Positions 9,958 to 23,323 of a stretch of DNA of 64,000 nucleotides are shown here, one piece after another. The stretch is from Mycteria americana. Its lineage: Eukaryota > Chordata > Aves > Ciconiiformes > Ciconiidae. Made by a program: the position numbers and the translations under genes. The DNA is taken from contig NC_134367.1 in the NCBI RefSeq assembly GCF_035582795.1, positions 41,877,062 through 41,941,061 of the forward strand, in the 5' to 3' direction. Every line of letters begins with the position of its first letter. Positions within the stretch are counted from its first letter, which is position 1. The notes beneath the pieces are model-generated. The model ran no database searches. It had not been told where the DNA came from and was given only the letters and a program-made list of their open reading frames with translations.

Positions 9958-11260
9958 ACAATTTGGCCTCCCCTTAAGCATGTCTCTTTTTCTTTGTGTG
10001 TGTGTGTATGTGTCTTAATTCAAGTATGTGAACTTATATTACTTGATTGCCTTCTCGTGCATCAGTAGGAATATTTTGTCCTTCTCAGCCTTTAACTATC
10101 CAAATAATTAAGAGATTCAATAGCTCATTAAGAATTCCTTGTGTTTTGAAAAAATGTTTCCTTTGTGATATGTCATTTTAGATTCCTTATCCTTTAATTT
10201 CTTGAAAATTCAGGTATCAAGAAAGTTGGGCAATTACACATTCAGATTCGTGCTGCAATGCTCCTTAACTATATTCATAGTAAGTGGTATTAAACTAGTT
10301 GATACTGAAAAGTAGCAATGACAGAAGGGTATGGATGAGGCAAGATAAAACTTCATGTTTTTCACCAGATTTGTCTCTTTCTGATAGCTATGCTGGAAAT
10401 TACATTCCTCTGATCTAAAATCCTTAAGGAATTAGACTGTAGATCAGTCTGACAGGCATGTTGAGGAGATAACATAGATTTGTAGTTATTTTACTAATCT
10501 AGTACTTAAATAAGATCAATAAAGCAGAAAATATGTGAAATCTACGTAAGAAAGAAAAGCATTTTTAAGTTTTTGGTTCCACTGAAAAAAATATTCTCTG
10601 GGCACTAGTGTACTAGGAAGGATATATAGGAAGAAAGCACTAGCAGCAGCGTCCCAGCTGAGGTGGTTCCTCAGCATGAATGGTGTTTTCAAAGATTTGG
10701 AGTGAACAATGTTAGCTACGTTCGTGCCACACGCACTACTGCTCCTGGCGTAAAGCATCACGTCATTCTGTGTGTTGAATTGGCAGTATTTGTTAACATA
10801 GCCCTGAAATGAGATTGGTCAAAAACTGAGGGAGAATTTCTTTGCTTTGTTTATGGAAATTAATCATATAGTTGCAAAATTTTTCATTATAATGCTATTG
10901 GGCTATTTAACTATATATGTTCTAAACTAAGAGCTCATACAAAATCTTTGGTCCACCCCAAAGACTTCCAAGTTCACTGTCTTGCAAAATAGACCTGTAT
11001 TACTTGATTAATGATGGTACCTGCTTGAGGTAAATGTATGGCTTCAACAGCCCAGTTTGCTGCCTAATCTAAGTACTCCATAATATAGCGTGTCCTAGCT
11101 TGTCTTCTAAAAATGAACAAAAATCCTCCTTTTTTAATTTTTTAATAAACAGTATTAGGGCAAAGAAAAATTCTAGTAGAATCCCACTAAGGATGACTCA
11201 AGTAGACCGTAAGTCCCAGTTTACTATATTTGGTATATGCTGTATTGATCTGCTGTTGTG

Positions 11261-11285
11261 CCCCCCCCCCCCCCCCCCCCCCCCC
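11261..11285 (+). repeat. Poly-C tract of 25 bases
   Basis: An uninterrupted run of 25 C followed by TTTTCTTTT. Homopolymers of this length are prone to sequencing error, so the true length is uncertain. Confidence 0.9.
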
Positions 11286-14200
11286 TTTTCTTTTGCCGGA
11301 ATGTCCTCAAGAGCAAAGGAAAATGCCTTGAGCAATTCCCCACAGCTTTAGGCAATGGTTAATTTTGTCAGCTGAGTTTGTGATCGTCTTGAATCTTGAT
11401 AACTAGGTTGATGAGCTACTTTCCATCAGCCATGTAGGTTGGCATTATTTAAAAGGAGGTACCCTTTTTTTCCCTGATGATTATCTCTGCTCCCATCAGC
11501 CTCTTTTGTTCCCTGCCCTTTGGAGCTGACATCCAATTAGGTAGTTTGAATGCTAACTCTTGATCCTATGCAAAATTTACCAGTGTAACATACCTCTTTG
11601 TTTCTGCCCTGATGTGCCGACACATCCCTGGGGATTACAAAATTCATTAAATGTAAGTGGCGATAGTTCTCAGCTCCTCAGCCAATTCTTTTAAAGCTGT
11701 TGGATGAGAGTTCTGAAGTCTTGAAAATAAAATTTTCCATACCTTGTTGGACCATAAAGATGTTCAGGGTAAGGTAACAATGTTTCATCTGCTCTTTCCA
11801 AATAGTGGGGGGAAAAAAAAAGCTTGTTTAGCTTACTTCTGCATCAGCGTTGCTGGTCCTATTGTGATCTCACAGAAGTGTTGGGGCGCTTCACGTTTTT
11901 ATCTTCTTAAGATCTTTGGGTCGCGTCCCTTCCTGGCCAATGGACTGGATTATAAAACTAGGCTTACATACAATATACACTTCAACAAGATGGCCTGAAA
12001 AATCAGGACATGGTCATCTCTTAGGACCATATTCTGCACTTAATTTGTCACTGTCCCACGTTTTTTCCTTTATCTTTCTACCGTATTTTCTTACAGGGAT
12101 TTTCACTTTCAAGGTTTCCTTCACTTTGACAGGTTTCTCATCCCAGTTCCCTGACGGCAAGGCATTGTATTACGTGAACATACTATTGTTTGAGTTTAGA
12201 GCCTGTAAATGAAAGAAAGAATTAGTGTCATGTTTGGACGGCTTCTTTGCAATACAGTATAAAGTCTTTTGAAGTGAACAGCTTATAAGGAAGAAAATGA
12301 ACAAATTTAGTGGATGTGTTATCATCAGCTGGTCATGTGTCTGCTGTACAGGAATTAAATAAATTGCTTATTAAATCTTCTGAGTTCAGTCAGAGTAAGG
12401 AAACTGAACATACTGCATTTTGGTTGGATAATGAAAGTCTTTTCTGTTTAAAGTCTTTAGTGCAATGCTGTGCAGAACTGCAGGAGAATCAACTGCGAGT
12501 TAACTACCAGCTTACTTTTAAACAGTTAAATGTCATGTGGTGATGGTCCTGAAAAATTAGCTTTCATGGAGTGCAGAAGTATCTGTTGGGTTTTCATGCG
12601 TGGCTAAGTTTCAGCCCATTAGACAGCTTCATTAATAGCAGCTGGCTTGCTGCTCTACTAAAGCTAAAATGCTGCTGTCTCCTAATGCAAGAGGAGATAG
12701 AAATCCCATGTATGTTTGAACTCCGTTACACCAGTATCTCTTCAGAGATGCTGCTAAATTCTTAAGTAGTCTGTATATGAGGCTGTAACGTTTTCCATAA
12801 ATTGAATTTTATTTCAGCTGATTAATATCTTATCCAAGTAATGCAATTTTAGGCAGTTCTTGTAATTATTTTCAGAGGGTATTTTTTAAGCTTTCGCATT
12901 ATAAAGCATTTGATACCTGCCACGCTTCAGGATTTTTTTCTGCTTTACCTGGTTTTGAGATCAAATATGAAGCCTATAGATTATATGAAGCCTGAAGATT
13001 ATAGATTGGTTTTCATTGTAATTTTGGAAATAAGTTTACCCTTTTTTCTGCATAGAAAGCCTTGACACTTCCATCATGCAGTTAAACACATTCCTTATTT
13101 TCTTCTACAACCCCTTGTACTCTTTGAATTTTGATTTCACAATGCATTCTTTAAATGCTTTTTTTCATAATATATGCCTGACTGACAACTATTTAAGGGG
13201 AATTACTTTCTGTTGTAATTTCTGATCAGGTTTTATGTTGTGAATAGGCTGATCCTTACCCTAAAGAGATGAGGAGGTAAGCAACTAAGAGAGAAAGGTT
13301 GTAAAATGTTAACATTTACTGTGAAAAATTGATGCTACCTTGTTGAACAGGAACCACAGTGTTAAGTATTTTTGATAGCAGGAGATGTTTAGTTGCTGAT
13401 TCAGTAGAAAAGATTAACGAAGGGAACATCCATTAATTAAGGAGAAATATATTATCCAATCAAGGACCTAACCTGAAGTTGAGCAACAGAATGTTATCAG
13501 CAATGTAGAGGCTGTGAACGTTTTGTTTTGCGTTGAGAGAGTAGAAGAATGTTATCAGAGCTAAGACAGGAAGGTCAAGAATTCAGCTGAATTTGAAAAA
13601 AAATCCTCTGGAATTAATTTGCACAGTGAACATGTCCTAGCAGAGGTACTTCTTCCCCTACGTTGAAGTCAGCATTCCTCTCTAACTTTTTTTCCCATGA
13701 GGTGATAAAATCTTACTTATTCAACTCCCAGAAAATAGGCCTTTAGATTTTACAAAGCCCTGACTCTGTTGGAAGTACTGCCTTGGTACTTTTGTTTCAT
13801 GTTAGTCTAGTGGCGTTACTACAGGTTACACATGCTCAGGCTTGTGTGTGGCCAATGCGGTCATTTAGTCTGAGTGGTTCATAAACCCTTGTCTTCAGTT
13901 TGAGAATTACACTGGTTATGTGTACTTACGCTGTAGGTTGCCACTGGTGAGCAAACTGGTGTGATTTCTGTAATTTATACCTGAAAGAGGAGGTATTTGG
14001 AGATCAAGGATTTTTCTTGTATTTCTAGGACTTTGCTAAGTCTTTAGTTGTAGTTCAGTATATGGCTGTATGTATTTCAAGAAGTGGTGTAATCATCATT
14101 GACATTCTGCCATTCTTAAGGTCATGAAGCATAAAGTTTTGAGATGCTATTTCTATGAAAGATGTCATTTGCTCCTTTAATGAAGCAGTGTGCTTTCATC

Positions 14201-15119
14201 AGGTAGGTCTATGAACTTTAATTTGCAAATGTCCTTGTAAGTGGTGATGGCAATGGCCATGAAAATACAATTTACTTTGGTTTTTATTCCCTGAAACAAG
14301 ACCTAGAGCTACATTCAATAAAGGGCTTAGTATACAGAGTCAGGCCTTTCTCTTGTTTGTTCTCATCACCTGAGTCCTGTGTTCTTTACTGCCTGGTGAC
14401 ATAGCTGCATGAGAAAGAATAAGCTATGCCCTTACTTAAAATAATATATAGCTTGAGATCTGTAGTTTGCTTATATATATAGCATGAAGCTTTTGCAAGT
14501 TGCATTCCTAGCATCAGAATATTCAGAAATTGCATGTTGGCATATTTAGAATATCAATAGGTCATTGTAGGAATTAATGGAGTAGTAAATTGATAGACCA
14601 TGTCCAAATTTTAGACATTCTTTGTATGCAAGCACTAAAGAAAGTGCTGATACATTTTTGTGCGCTGTACTAGGAGTGATAAGGAAAAAATAATTGACGA
14701 GACAGGTGGAAAAAAAACCTGACAAACAAGGTCAGCTAAGAGATAAGAGAGAAGCAGCATAGATGTCACCATTGAATTATGTGGGAAGGAAAGATACTGC
14801 AAGAAAAAATTATCTCCCAAAGTATCTGATCTTACTGCAAATTTAGGGAATTTTAATGACTAGATGAAATGCAATTTGCTACCGATTCTTGGCTGGGACC
14901 ATCTGGGGAAAGACAATATCAGCTGGCAAGTCTTGTAACAGACTTTTTCTCTGATCAGTACCTATTATTCATTACTAGAAATTGCACCTTGGCACAGCAT
15001 TCTTAATGGCTAGCACTGCTTTAGGTATCACAAAATGCCGTACAAGTGCTTACTGCTCTCAGGCTTCCACAGGTTTTTAGAAGTGGTCAGATAAAGTATG
15101 TACATGCGTGATAGCAGCC

Positions 15120-15240
15120 TTCACGTTTTACAGCTGGAAAAACAGGCATGCAGAAGTGAACCAGCTTGCTTAAGATCACTCAGCAGGCTGTTTACTAACC
15201 CAGGAAGAGAACCACAGTTTCTGGAGCTCCAGCCAGGTTT
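15120..15240 (-). repeat. MIR-type SINE relic
   Basis: The plus strand reads like the reverse complement of the MIR core and 5' part: TTTTACAGCTGGAAAAACAG, then CTTGCTTAAGATCACTCAG (compare CTTGCCCAAGGTCACACAG), then ACTAACCCAGGAAGAGAACC and TCTGGAGCTCCAGCC. The order and spacing match the consensus I remember, with heavy divergence. A weaker continuation may lie at 15010-15060 (AGCACTGCTTTAGG). MIRs are ancient amniote elements that are rare but present in birds. Confidence 0.6.
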
Positions 15241-17959
15241 TTCCTTTGCTAGTACACACGGTTGCTGTGTGATCTCAACTCTTCCTCATCCCACTGTCTA
15301 ACATCTTAAAATGCAATGAATATAATGTTCTGCTTTGAAATGTTTGGCATTTGTAGTCATTGATAGGGCTGGTGAGATAAATCAGGCTGCGTTTAGGTTT
15401 TGTGTTGTGTACAGTTTTATTACATGATAGCTTTAGTAATTTGCACATGAAAGATGACTGTTACACTTTTCTCCACCCTGCTTTTGGCCCTTTGATACAA
15501 TATATAATCTATACACACCACTGTCGCTTTCAGCTCATCCTCTCTGTCCTCTCCCCACAGCCAGCAGTGGGAAGGCTGATGAGAAGTCAGAAGTTTCTGC
15601 TTGTTGGCTGCTGCTCTCCACTGCTGTGCAAACATGCTGCAGCCAGCAGCTGGCTGAGAGGCATGCACAGTATCCTCATAGTTTCTTGAGCTTACATTTG
15701 CTTTATCTTCAGGCTCTCACTAGATCCTGGAAGACAGAAAGAGAGGCCCAGTCTTTCCCAAGAGAGAGGATCTTCCTACAGGAGGACAGAAGGTGAAGCT
15801 TATGAGTGACTCAGTCTCTCTCTACCACCAGCCAGTCCTTCTTAAGACCTCGAGCCTTCCCATCACCTTCCCTGACTGTTTTCTTTACTCTTCACTGCAG
15901 CTGTGAGTTTCTCTTTTCTTGTATTTCCCCCTAAAGGCATTTCATCATTCCCAGTTTCCCTCACTTCCCGGCAAATGTTCATACATGTAATTTTTTTCAC
16001 CTAAAAAATCAATTTGAGTATGCCACATTTATCTGCTGTGTTTAGGGTACATTTCCTCCAAGAGAGAATGTATTTTTTCTAAAGGACAGCTAGATTTTTA
16101 CAAGGTGCAATAATTCTCTTGAGATTTCTCCTGTCAACGTGGTATGAACTGACCTGGCAAGCATGTAGCACAGTCTCAATAACCACAACATACCCCACTT
16201 GATATCCTGGAGGACTAGAAACGACTCTGATGAGCTGGTCCACACAAATACCATGGAATTCATCTGCCAAACACAACTCAAAAAACCCAAACAATTAGAG
16301 CTTAAGGATTGTTTCCTCAGAGATCAGGAAGTCTGAGAGGTCTGACCTGGGCTGGTTGCTGGCAGGAGGACATGCCAGGAAGCTAAAAATGCAGTCTGCA
16401 GCTCTGAGACTCAGGAACCGAGGCTTTTTATCTAATTTTCCAGGCTGGGTCTACTGTTTGAGAGCCTGTCACAAGTACAGCCTGCTTGCTGCATGTGTCC
16501 AGAGCTCCTCTTCTCAGCCTCCCGCTTGTAGGACGACACATTTCTGCGTGTTCCCTGATAGTTCAGTGGTTAGCTATACATTTCCCACCTGGTTGTGCCC
16601 TAGGCGGTTTAAGGTAAGACAGGGACCGCCTATTTGAGAGGGTCTTATAGTTTATATTTCTTTCTTAATTCATTACTAGGTACCAGATTGGTTCAGTACC
16701 TACAAGGCCTGCTTTCCCTCAGGAACCATGGCAGCGTTAGTAAGCGCCTTCCCCAAAGCACCGAGTCATACATTTTAGGACAAAAAGAAAAAAAGTATTA
16801 TACAGGCCACATATGCACCAAGCATACTGTTTATGCTCTTCAGCACCTACAGATCCCAAAGCCTGCAAGGTGTGTTCACATCTGCAGGGTGATGCTCTGT
16901 ACCATTTGTATCATTTTCCCTTCTTCATTTCTCAGTCTCCTTCACCAATTTAATGATAAGGGACTTCCCTTTTCAGGGAAAGGTTCCCTAAATTTACTCA
17001 CCCATATGGCAGTTTAGTTAATTATGCATCCACCTTCCCATAAAGTAGATCACAGATAAGTTTCTGTTTGCTTCAATACCTATGTAGATCTTCTGTCATG
17101 TTGGTAAAATAATCTTTTAGTCCCCAAGACATCTATCATAACTGACTTCCAAGGGGAAAGGTTCAGACCCTTTCAAGAGAAACCCCAATATATACGCAGG
17201 GCAGGGGAGATGGATGCATCTAAAAGCCAGACACAGATGAGAGAAAAGTGTCAGCCCATTTACTCTCCATACCCCGGGCCCTAAAATTGCTGCTTCCAAT
17301 GCCCCATCCCTTTGTTACATTCCTCCTGACCTGTGCCACCTATTTCTTTGGCCTTCCCCCATAGTCCCCATCCATAGTCCTCATTTATACCAAATTATAG
17401 CCCTTCTTCCCTCACTGAAGGAAATCGTTCTCTTGTAATGCCTTATTATTCTGCTGCTCTTCTACCACACGTCTATCTACATGCATTTGATTAATTTGAA
17501 AATTATTTCCAATGTCCTTTGAACTCTTGTGCTGAAACTACATTTTCTCTGCATAAATGAAAACAAACATCCCAAAGGCTTTAACATGGAACCTGCAGAG
17601 TTTCCTCCCATTTTGGCCAAGAGTAGAATTTCAAATTTATAATAATAGAGATCGAATTCAACAGCAGCCATATGACTCCTTGCTGCATGTAAGTTAACTT
17701 TCATAAAGAGAAAATGGCAACACAGGTGCCATTACTTTGTCCACACAGGTAACTGTGATCAACTAACTATGCCTGTGCAGAATTAAACTGCTATTTTCAA
17801 GACTTTTAATTTTTCACTCTTTATTTTTCAATAATGAATTTTTATTTATTTTATTTTCATTATTTTTCTGACTACCATGCTGTTTGGGATAAATGTCGAA
17901 GCTCTGGAAAGCCATAGCTGGGTACACAAGAACGAACAAGTAACATACTCATTGAAATT

Positions 17960-18180
17960 TCTGCCTTTAGGAAGCGTTGGTGTGAAGGGAGGGGTCAGGC
18001 GAGAACCCCCAGTTCTTGTGACTCCCCATCTGGATCGCGTAGTCACCATCCTCTGCAATCTTACAAAACGTGCTGGATTTGATGGCAACGTCAGCGTATT
18101 TCAGAGCGTTCAGAGAAGGCAGCCTTCCAACAAAAAGGGGTTTTCCCTTCACTGCCCCAGAAGTAGTGCCCAGTGAGAGG
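17960..18180. other. Unassigned CpG-containing patch with open frames on both strands
   Basis: About 220 bp with eight or more CpGs stands out from CpG-poor surroundings, with frames of 99 codons (plus, 17877-18176) and 80 codons (minus, 17846-18088) crossing it. I recognise no protein family. It could be part of a relatively young mobile element or a small regulatory island; I cannot decide. Confidence 0.3.
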
Positions 18181-21100
18181 GCAACCCCACACCTAAATAT
18201 CCCTGAGATGAAACAGAAACTTCTGTACAGGCAAGACAGCCTGTTTTCATTCCTTCCCCCTGTGGCAACACTGAAGAGTTAACCTGTATTGCTATTATAA
18301 CTGATTGCTTGCACTCTTCCAAACTGTTGCATTTTTATATCACTTTTAACACAAACATGCCCTACTTTTCAAATACTGTGGGAACACAATGTGAAGATGT
18401 GGGGGGAAGGGTAAAAGGAATCTTCATCCAGTCTCGCAGTCTTCATCCAAACGCCAGCTTAGTCACAGCTGTATTAGGAAGGGCTTTGCTTACTTTTAAC
18501 ATTACTGAGATGGTTACGTGTGCTGAGCCCTAAGGATGGTGAAGGCTGATGCTTTCCCTCTGGGCAGACGTAATATACTGAAGAAGGTGAAGGAGCAGAA
18601 AGCCGATACGTGACGACCAAGGGAAGGAGCTCTTTGCTCACTTAGAAACCTTTCTCCATATTGTCTTCCGCAGTTACAGCTAGCCCCCCTGACCTCACCT
18701 TTTAAGGACCTCTACCAAGTCTCCACCCTTCCTTAATTTCCTACTCCCAAGTCCCTTTCTTGCCAGAAATGCAAGGAATGTGTTTTACACACCCACTAGT
18801 AACCAGGAGCACAGTCAGTAACTTTTTTGCTTCGCTTCCAGAGAGCGTTGACACCACGTAGACAAAGAAATGATGAGGAAAGAAAAGAATTAAGAGACAA
18901 AAAGTTAAAAAACTACATTACTACTAACATAAAAGATGAAACGCATCGTGTGCGTGTGCGATAGAGAAGAACACTGGTACATTTGCCTTAACAGATGGAG
19001 TTACTGTGGCAGGTGTCTTCAAAGCGTATGCATATAGCTTTAAGTACGCATGTGCATATAGCTTAAAGTAAAGGTCCAAGTAAGTGAGTAGTAGGGAAAG
19101 TCAGGTGCCAAGGCCTCGTAGGGAATAGGCTGGGTTCCCTCTAGTGGCTTTGCTTTGGTGTTTTGCAGGGGTGGCCCTGAAAGGACCCGTTTTGGGAGCA
19201 GCAGCCCATCGCTCCTCAGTATAGCCTTGCCCAGAACCCATGCTTGTATTAGGCAGCTGGAGGGTATAATCACTGAGCAATTCCTGGTGAGGGCCTAATT
19301 GCAAGTTAATTTGAAATGAGTTATGTAAACAGATTAAATCAATCGTTCCCTGTATTTATTTTTCATTAGTTCACATGCAGATGCAACCACCCTTAAAAAT
19401 TCCCTATCTGCTTTACCCTGCTGCTTCATCGAGTTGATATCCACTGCTAATACCTGCTGTTGCTAATACCTGCGCTAGGCAGAGGCTTCGTGAGATCCCA
19501 GTGAGTCAGAATAATCTACGGGATGTCGTCAGGCAGTTTTGGGGAAAGGCTCTGCAGATGGAAAACACAGCCAGCAGCAGCTGAATCGCTATTTGTGGCT
19601 CCATGTAATACATTTATTTTAGGTGAACATCAGGCAGTAATTTATTAGGTCAAAGTATTGTTGAATTATCATTGTACTGTTGCCTTAGAACACTGAAGAG
19701 ATAGCAAACAAGAAAGAATAGAAGGAAAACAAACAAAAAAAATCAATGTTTTTGTTTTTCTTCAGCTCGTGTTTTACCAAAAAGGCAGCTGGAAGATTAA
19801 GACAAAATGGATTAGGCAGGAAACCTCCATTTCTCAAAGAAAACATCCGGTGCACTTTTGGCAGATAGTGTATTTTGTAAAACACAAACTTATGACCTAT
19901 TAATTACTGTGTCCCTGGGGTTTTAAAAATATAGAAGAACATATTTCCTACTGTGAACTTATGAACTTTGGAGGAAATTGCAATAACTAGGAGTAAAACT
20001 GCATGTTGTTGCTCTCTGTCCTATGGTTTATCATAGGATACACAGTGTAGAATATGCCATAAATCGAGGGCCTAAAAGTTAGACACCTATGTCTAACCTC
20101 AGCCTCAGCTTAACAGTCAGCAAACAGAAAGGGGCATGTTCATTTCTGGCAACTATTTTTACAGGTTTGGTGGAGATTATAAATAATTCTGTTTCTCAGA
20201 ATTTCACTAGTTTATCTAGGCTGGTACCTGTCACTGTCAGTACTAACCTAGTTACAGCATAGAGGACAGAGGTACAAAATCTGATGCTTTTTCATGTCTC
20301 CTTCAAACTCTTCTTTTTTTAAAATATTTGGAATAAATTTGGTTAATTATGGTATTAATAAATATAAATAAATTGCAATACTTTTCAGGCCTGCTGGATT
20401 TTAGCTTTGGTGATATTTTGCAGCAGTACATTCTATAGACTAGATGCCCATTAAGTGACAAATTTGTTTTAAAAAATATTAGCTGCTACGTGAATGTACA
20501 GGCAACCTATATGGCATAAAGAAAGCCATGACTTGATTGGCAAAAATATTTAAGAAAAAAGAACGAGTCCTTTCAAAGTCCCTTTTTTATTAAAAGCATC
20601 CTAATTGTTGAAATAAAGTTATTTTTAACATACCATCTCACTCTGTATGAAGCTAGAACTAATCAATTTGTATTCTTGGGCTGTGCCCATACTGTATAAC
20701 CAACACCATCTTGATCAACACATTTCAGTTAAAAGTCATACATTATCACACCTGAAAATCCTCCTTTACATAGCATAAAACAAAAAATATTACAGCTTAT
20801 CAAAATGTCCTTAACACTTTTAACTGAAGAAGAGTCCAATATTCCTTATTTTCCCCCCAAATAATTATCCAGTTGGTCAAAACCAAAGTGAGGTTAAGTA
20901 TAAAATCTGCTACTGGGACAAATTCTTTCCCAGTCTATAGATGTTTGCCTTCTAATGCAACACACTTTCAAAATACAGTTATGATATGATGAAGACATCA
21001 TTCAGCAATATGTAAAAGTGATGTGTTAAGACATATGCAAGGTTTCATTAGAGCAAAATATGACTTTATATGCATAAATACACTTTTTAGTTAATTTTGA

Positions 21101-21799
21101 CTTTTAAAATAGAGTTTGTATATGAGATGCCAGACGGATACTGTGTCTGGTTTACCTGTGCGTCTCCTTTCACTGTGCTTCACACAAGCTTTTTAACAAT
21201 ACCCTGTGAAACTAGCCTGACTGTTCATCTAACCCGGATGAGCTAATTGAAGTGCAGAGCACGAATCACATTTCAGACTTACTCAGCCTGGACTTTTGCT
21301 GAGTTAGCTGGTTTTTTGCAATTGGCAAAGCTTTTGACAGGTTTTGCAAGACTTGACAGTTTAGCCTCAGCTCTGTTCTGGAGGCACTCGTGACCGCTTC
21401 AATGTCATAGGCACTTAAACATCATCTAGGTACAGAACATCAGAAAGTGAAGTCCTCCTTGTACTCTGCTTCCCCACATGAACAGTTGTTCTGATTTAAT
21501 GGAGTTCTTGTAGCATCACTGTGTCAGGCCAAATTTTCTCTTGCCAGTGAAAAGATTTAAGTGTAAGCCCAAATTTAGAGTTCTGAGAAGAGGACATCCC
21601 CTTCAAATGAAATACCAAATATCAGTGAGATTCTTTATTGTATTCATTTCAAGACAGCGAATGCGTTATCATAAGGTTACTAAGACTCAAACAACTTTAT
21701 AATCTATTATGTTCTGTACTCCTGAGAAATTTAACCATTTGAAACAGGTGCCAATCATCTTCAAATGCCAGTCAATAACCAGTTTCATGACAGAAACTC

Positions 21800-22115
21800 T
21801 GAGAGCTGGAGCACAAGAGAGAATTTGGATGTTGCAATGTTTCCTTACATCGTGCTTTAGTTTGAATGTCAGCGTGTTTCTCTGGGGAGATTGTGACGGA
21901 GGCCTCCGCATTGAAGAAGAAAATCTTAATTTTGTTCCTGAACCGGAGGACCTTTGCTGGGAGCTTGGACCTGATTTTTCCACATGCTTTGACCTTTCAC
22001 TTAATGACTCGGACTGTGACTTTGTCCTTGATCACCCTGTTGATCTACAGCACCTTGGAAGTGATCTGGAGTGGAACTGAGACTGGCTGTGAGAGTGCCG
22101 TCTCTACTCCGACAG
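21800..22115 (-). pseudogene. SRSF12: Decayed last exon of SRSF12 (RS domain)
   Basis: Read on the minus strand in one frame, this stretch aligns by eye with the RS-domain tail of SRSF12 (SRrp35), an SR-family splicing repressor. RRHSHSQSQFHSRSLPR matches human RHRRFSYSQSKSRSKSLPR. SQSESLSERSK then SSGSGTK match SRSKSLQKRSK and TSSGTK. SPQRNTLTFKLK matches SPKGYTNSETKV. Two stops interrupt that frame (22104-22106 and 22032-22034), and many Ser/Arg positions are lost. The orientation and place, between PNRC1 and PM20D2 and antisense to both, are as in human. I found no RRM exon in the following 14 kb on the minus strand. The opposite-strand frame at 21709-22080 (123 codons, acidic, ending DLEWN) is a shadow of the RS repeats. 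I infer that SRSF12 is lost or non-coding here; a truncated active form is not excluded. Confidence 0.7.
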
Positions 22116-23323
22116 GCAAAACAGACGCAGCATTATTAGAGCACTTCTTCAGTAAAACTACAGTATTTTTTACTGCAGAAATTACATCTTAGGCATGCAT
22201 CCTTGAGCTAGCTTGTCAATTCTGTGAACAGTGTTCATATTTATTGCTTTCCATTTTGAAATCTATTGAAGATTTTTAAGTAGCTTGGTCTCATATCTGT
22301 GTACGACACAACACCATTTTTCATATTTAACAATAGTTTCGTTGCATTCAAATTTCTGCAGTCTGACAACTCTGGATTTGTGCTACAAAATTAGTCATGT
22401 GAAGAATAAAAAATATTGCTGTGAGTCCAGCGATATCATCAGCAGAATAAATATAAGAAAACATTTAAGAGACTGTGTTACACCTACTGTCTCCTCAGAA
22501 TAAATTAGGTACTGACATATTTTTGTGAATCTAGGCCTTTGTTCAAAGTAATTTCGTAAGACCTTTTCTACATCCTGCATGCAAACTGAATATTCCTGTA
22601 TGAGCACAGAATCTGCAGGAGATAAAAGCAAAGAAGATATGTAACAAATGAAAACTTAGAGCCATCTTAGCCATGAAGCTAAATAAAGCTTCATTAATGA
22701 TTTAATCCCTTATAATACTGAATGAGATAAAGTGCCCCTCACCCTGGGACCTCTACCACATGTCCAGATGGGTCTCCTGCCCTGGCCGCTTAACTGAGCA
22801 TGGGTGTCCTGTCCAGACAGCAGGGCTTCTGCAGTACCCAGGAGAGGGCATTCAAAGTGCTGGGAGAGGCATTTCCAAAAGAAAGCAAGTGCAAGAAATG
22901 CACACCATATGCGATCAATCTCAGAAAATGTCACTGTAAGGTTTAAGGCCTGACTCTATGGACACTTTCACACATGCTTATTTTTTCTGTTAGTGAGTAG
23001 ACTTACTGATGTGACAAGTCATAACAAAATTAAGCACATACTGAAGCTGTTTTCATGCTCAAGGCCTTACCAAAGATCCGTGTTTGCATGTTAGCCATGA
23101 AGTTAATAATAATTTCTCCATAAACTCTATATACACCTTCATAATTTTCATTCCCCCAATGTATAGTTTGCGTCCTACAAAGGGCACTAAGGAGACAAAC
23201 GTGACAGATGGTGGTCACCCCATGGACTAGGGCAAGACCTGCCCTGCGAGAAGGGTGTGTTGTTCCTCCACCATCACCCCAACGCGGTACACACTCATGC
23301 AAAGGACAGTTCGTGCAGTCTTT

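Larger units (their letters stand above)
9291..9960 (+). other. PNRC1 3' UTR
   Basis: AT-rich sequence follows the PNRC1 stop up to the AATAAA at 9952. It contains several TTTT/ATTTT runs and TGTA words typical of unstable early-response mRNAs. The extent is inferred from the poly(A) signal; an earlier end is possible. Confidence 0.5.
9975..21780. other. AT-rich intergenic DNA
   Basis: About 11.8 kb between PNRC1 and the SRSF12 remnant. Apart from the simple repeats, the MIR relic and the CpG-containing patch listed separately, I see no exon with splice sites and family resemblance. The 77-codon frame at 12310-12543 has protein-like composition but begins with GTG and has no recognised relative. 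Confidence 0.6.

Noticed and set aside
12310-12543. 77-codon plus-strand frame with protein-like composition
   Set aside because: It starts with GTG directly after a stop, has no convincing splice acceptor and resembles no family I know. Chance is the simplest reading.
21709-22080. 123-codon acidic plus-strand frame ending DLEWN
   Set aside because: It is the antisense shadow of the SRSF12 RS-domain remnant: RS-rich codons read backwards give acidic and hydrophobic residues.
23030-23200. Minus-strand peptide with YGEIIINF, considered as an SRSF12 RRM exon
   Set aside because: Only a YGxI similarity. The RNP1 motif and following residues do not align, and no good splice sites bound it.
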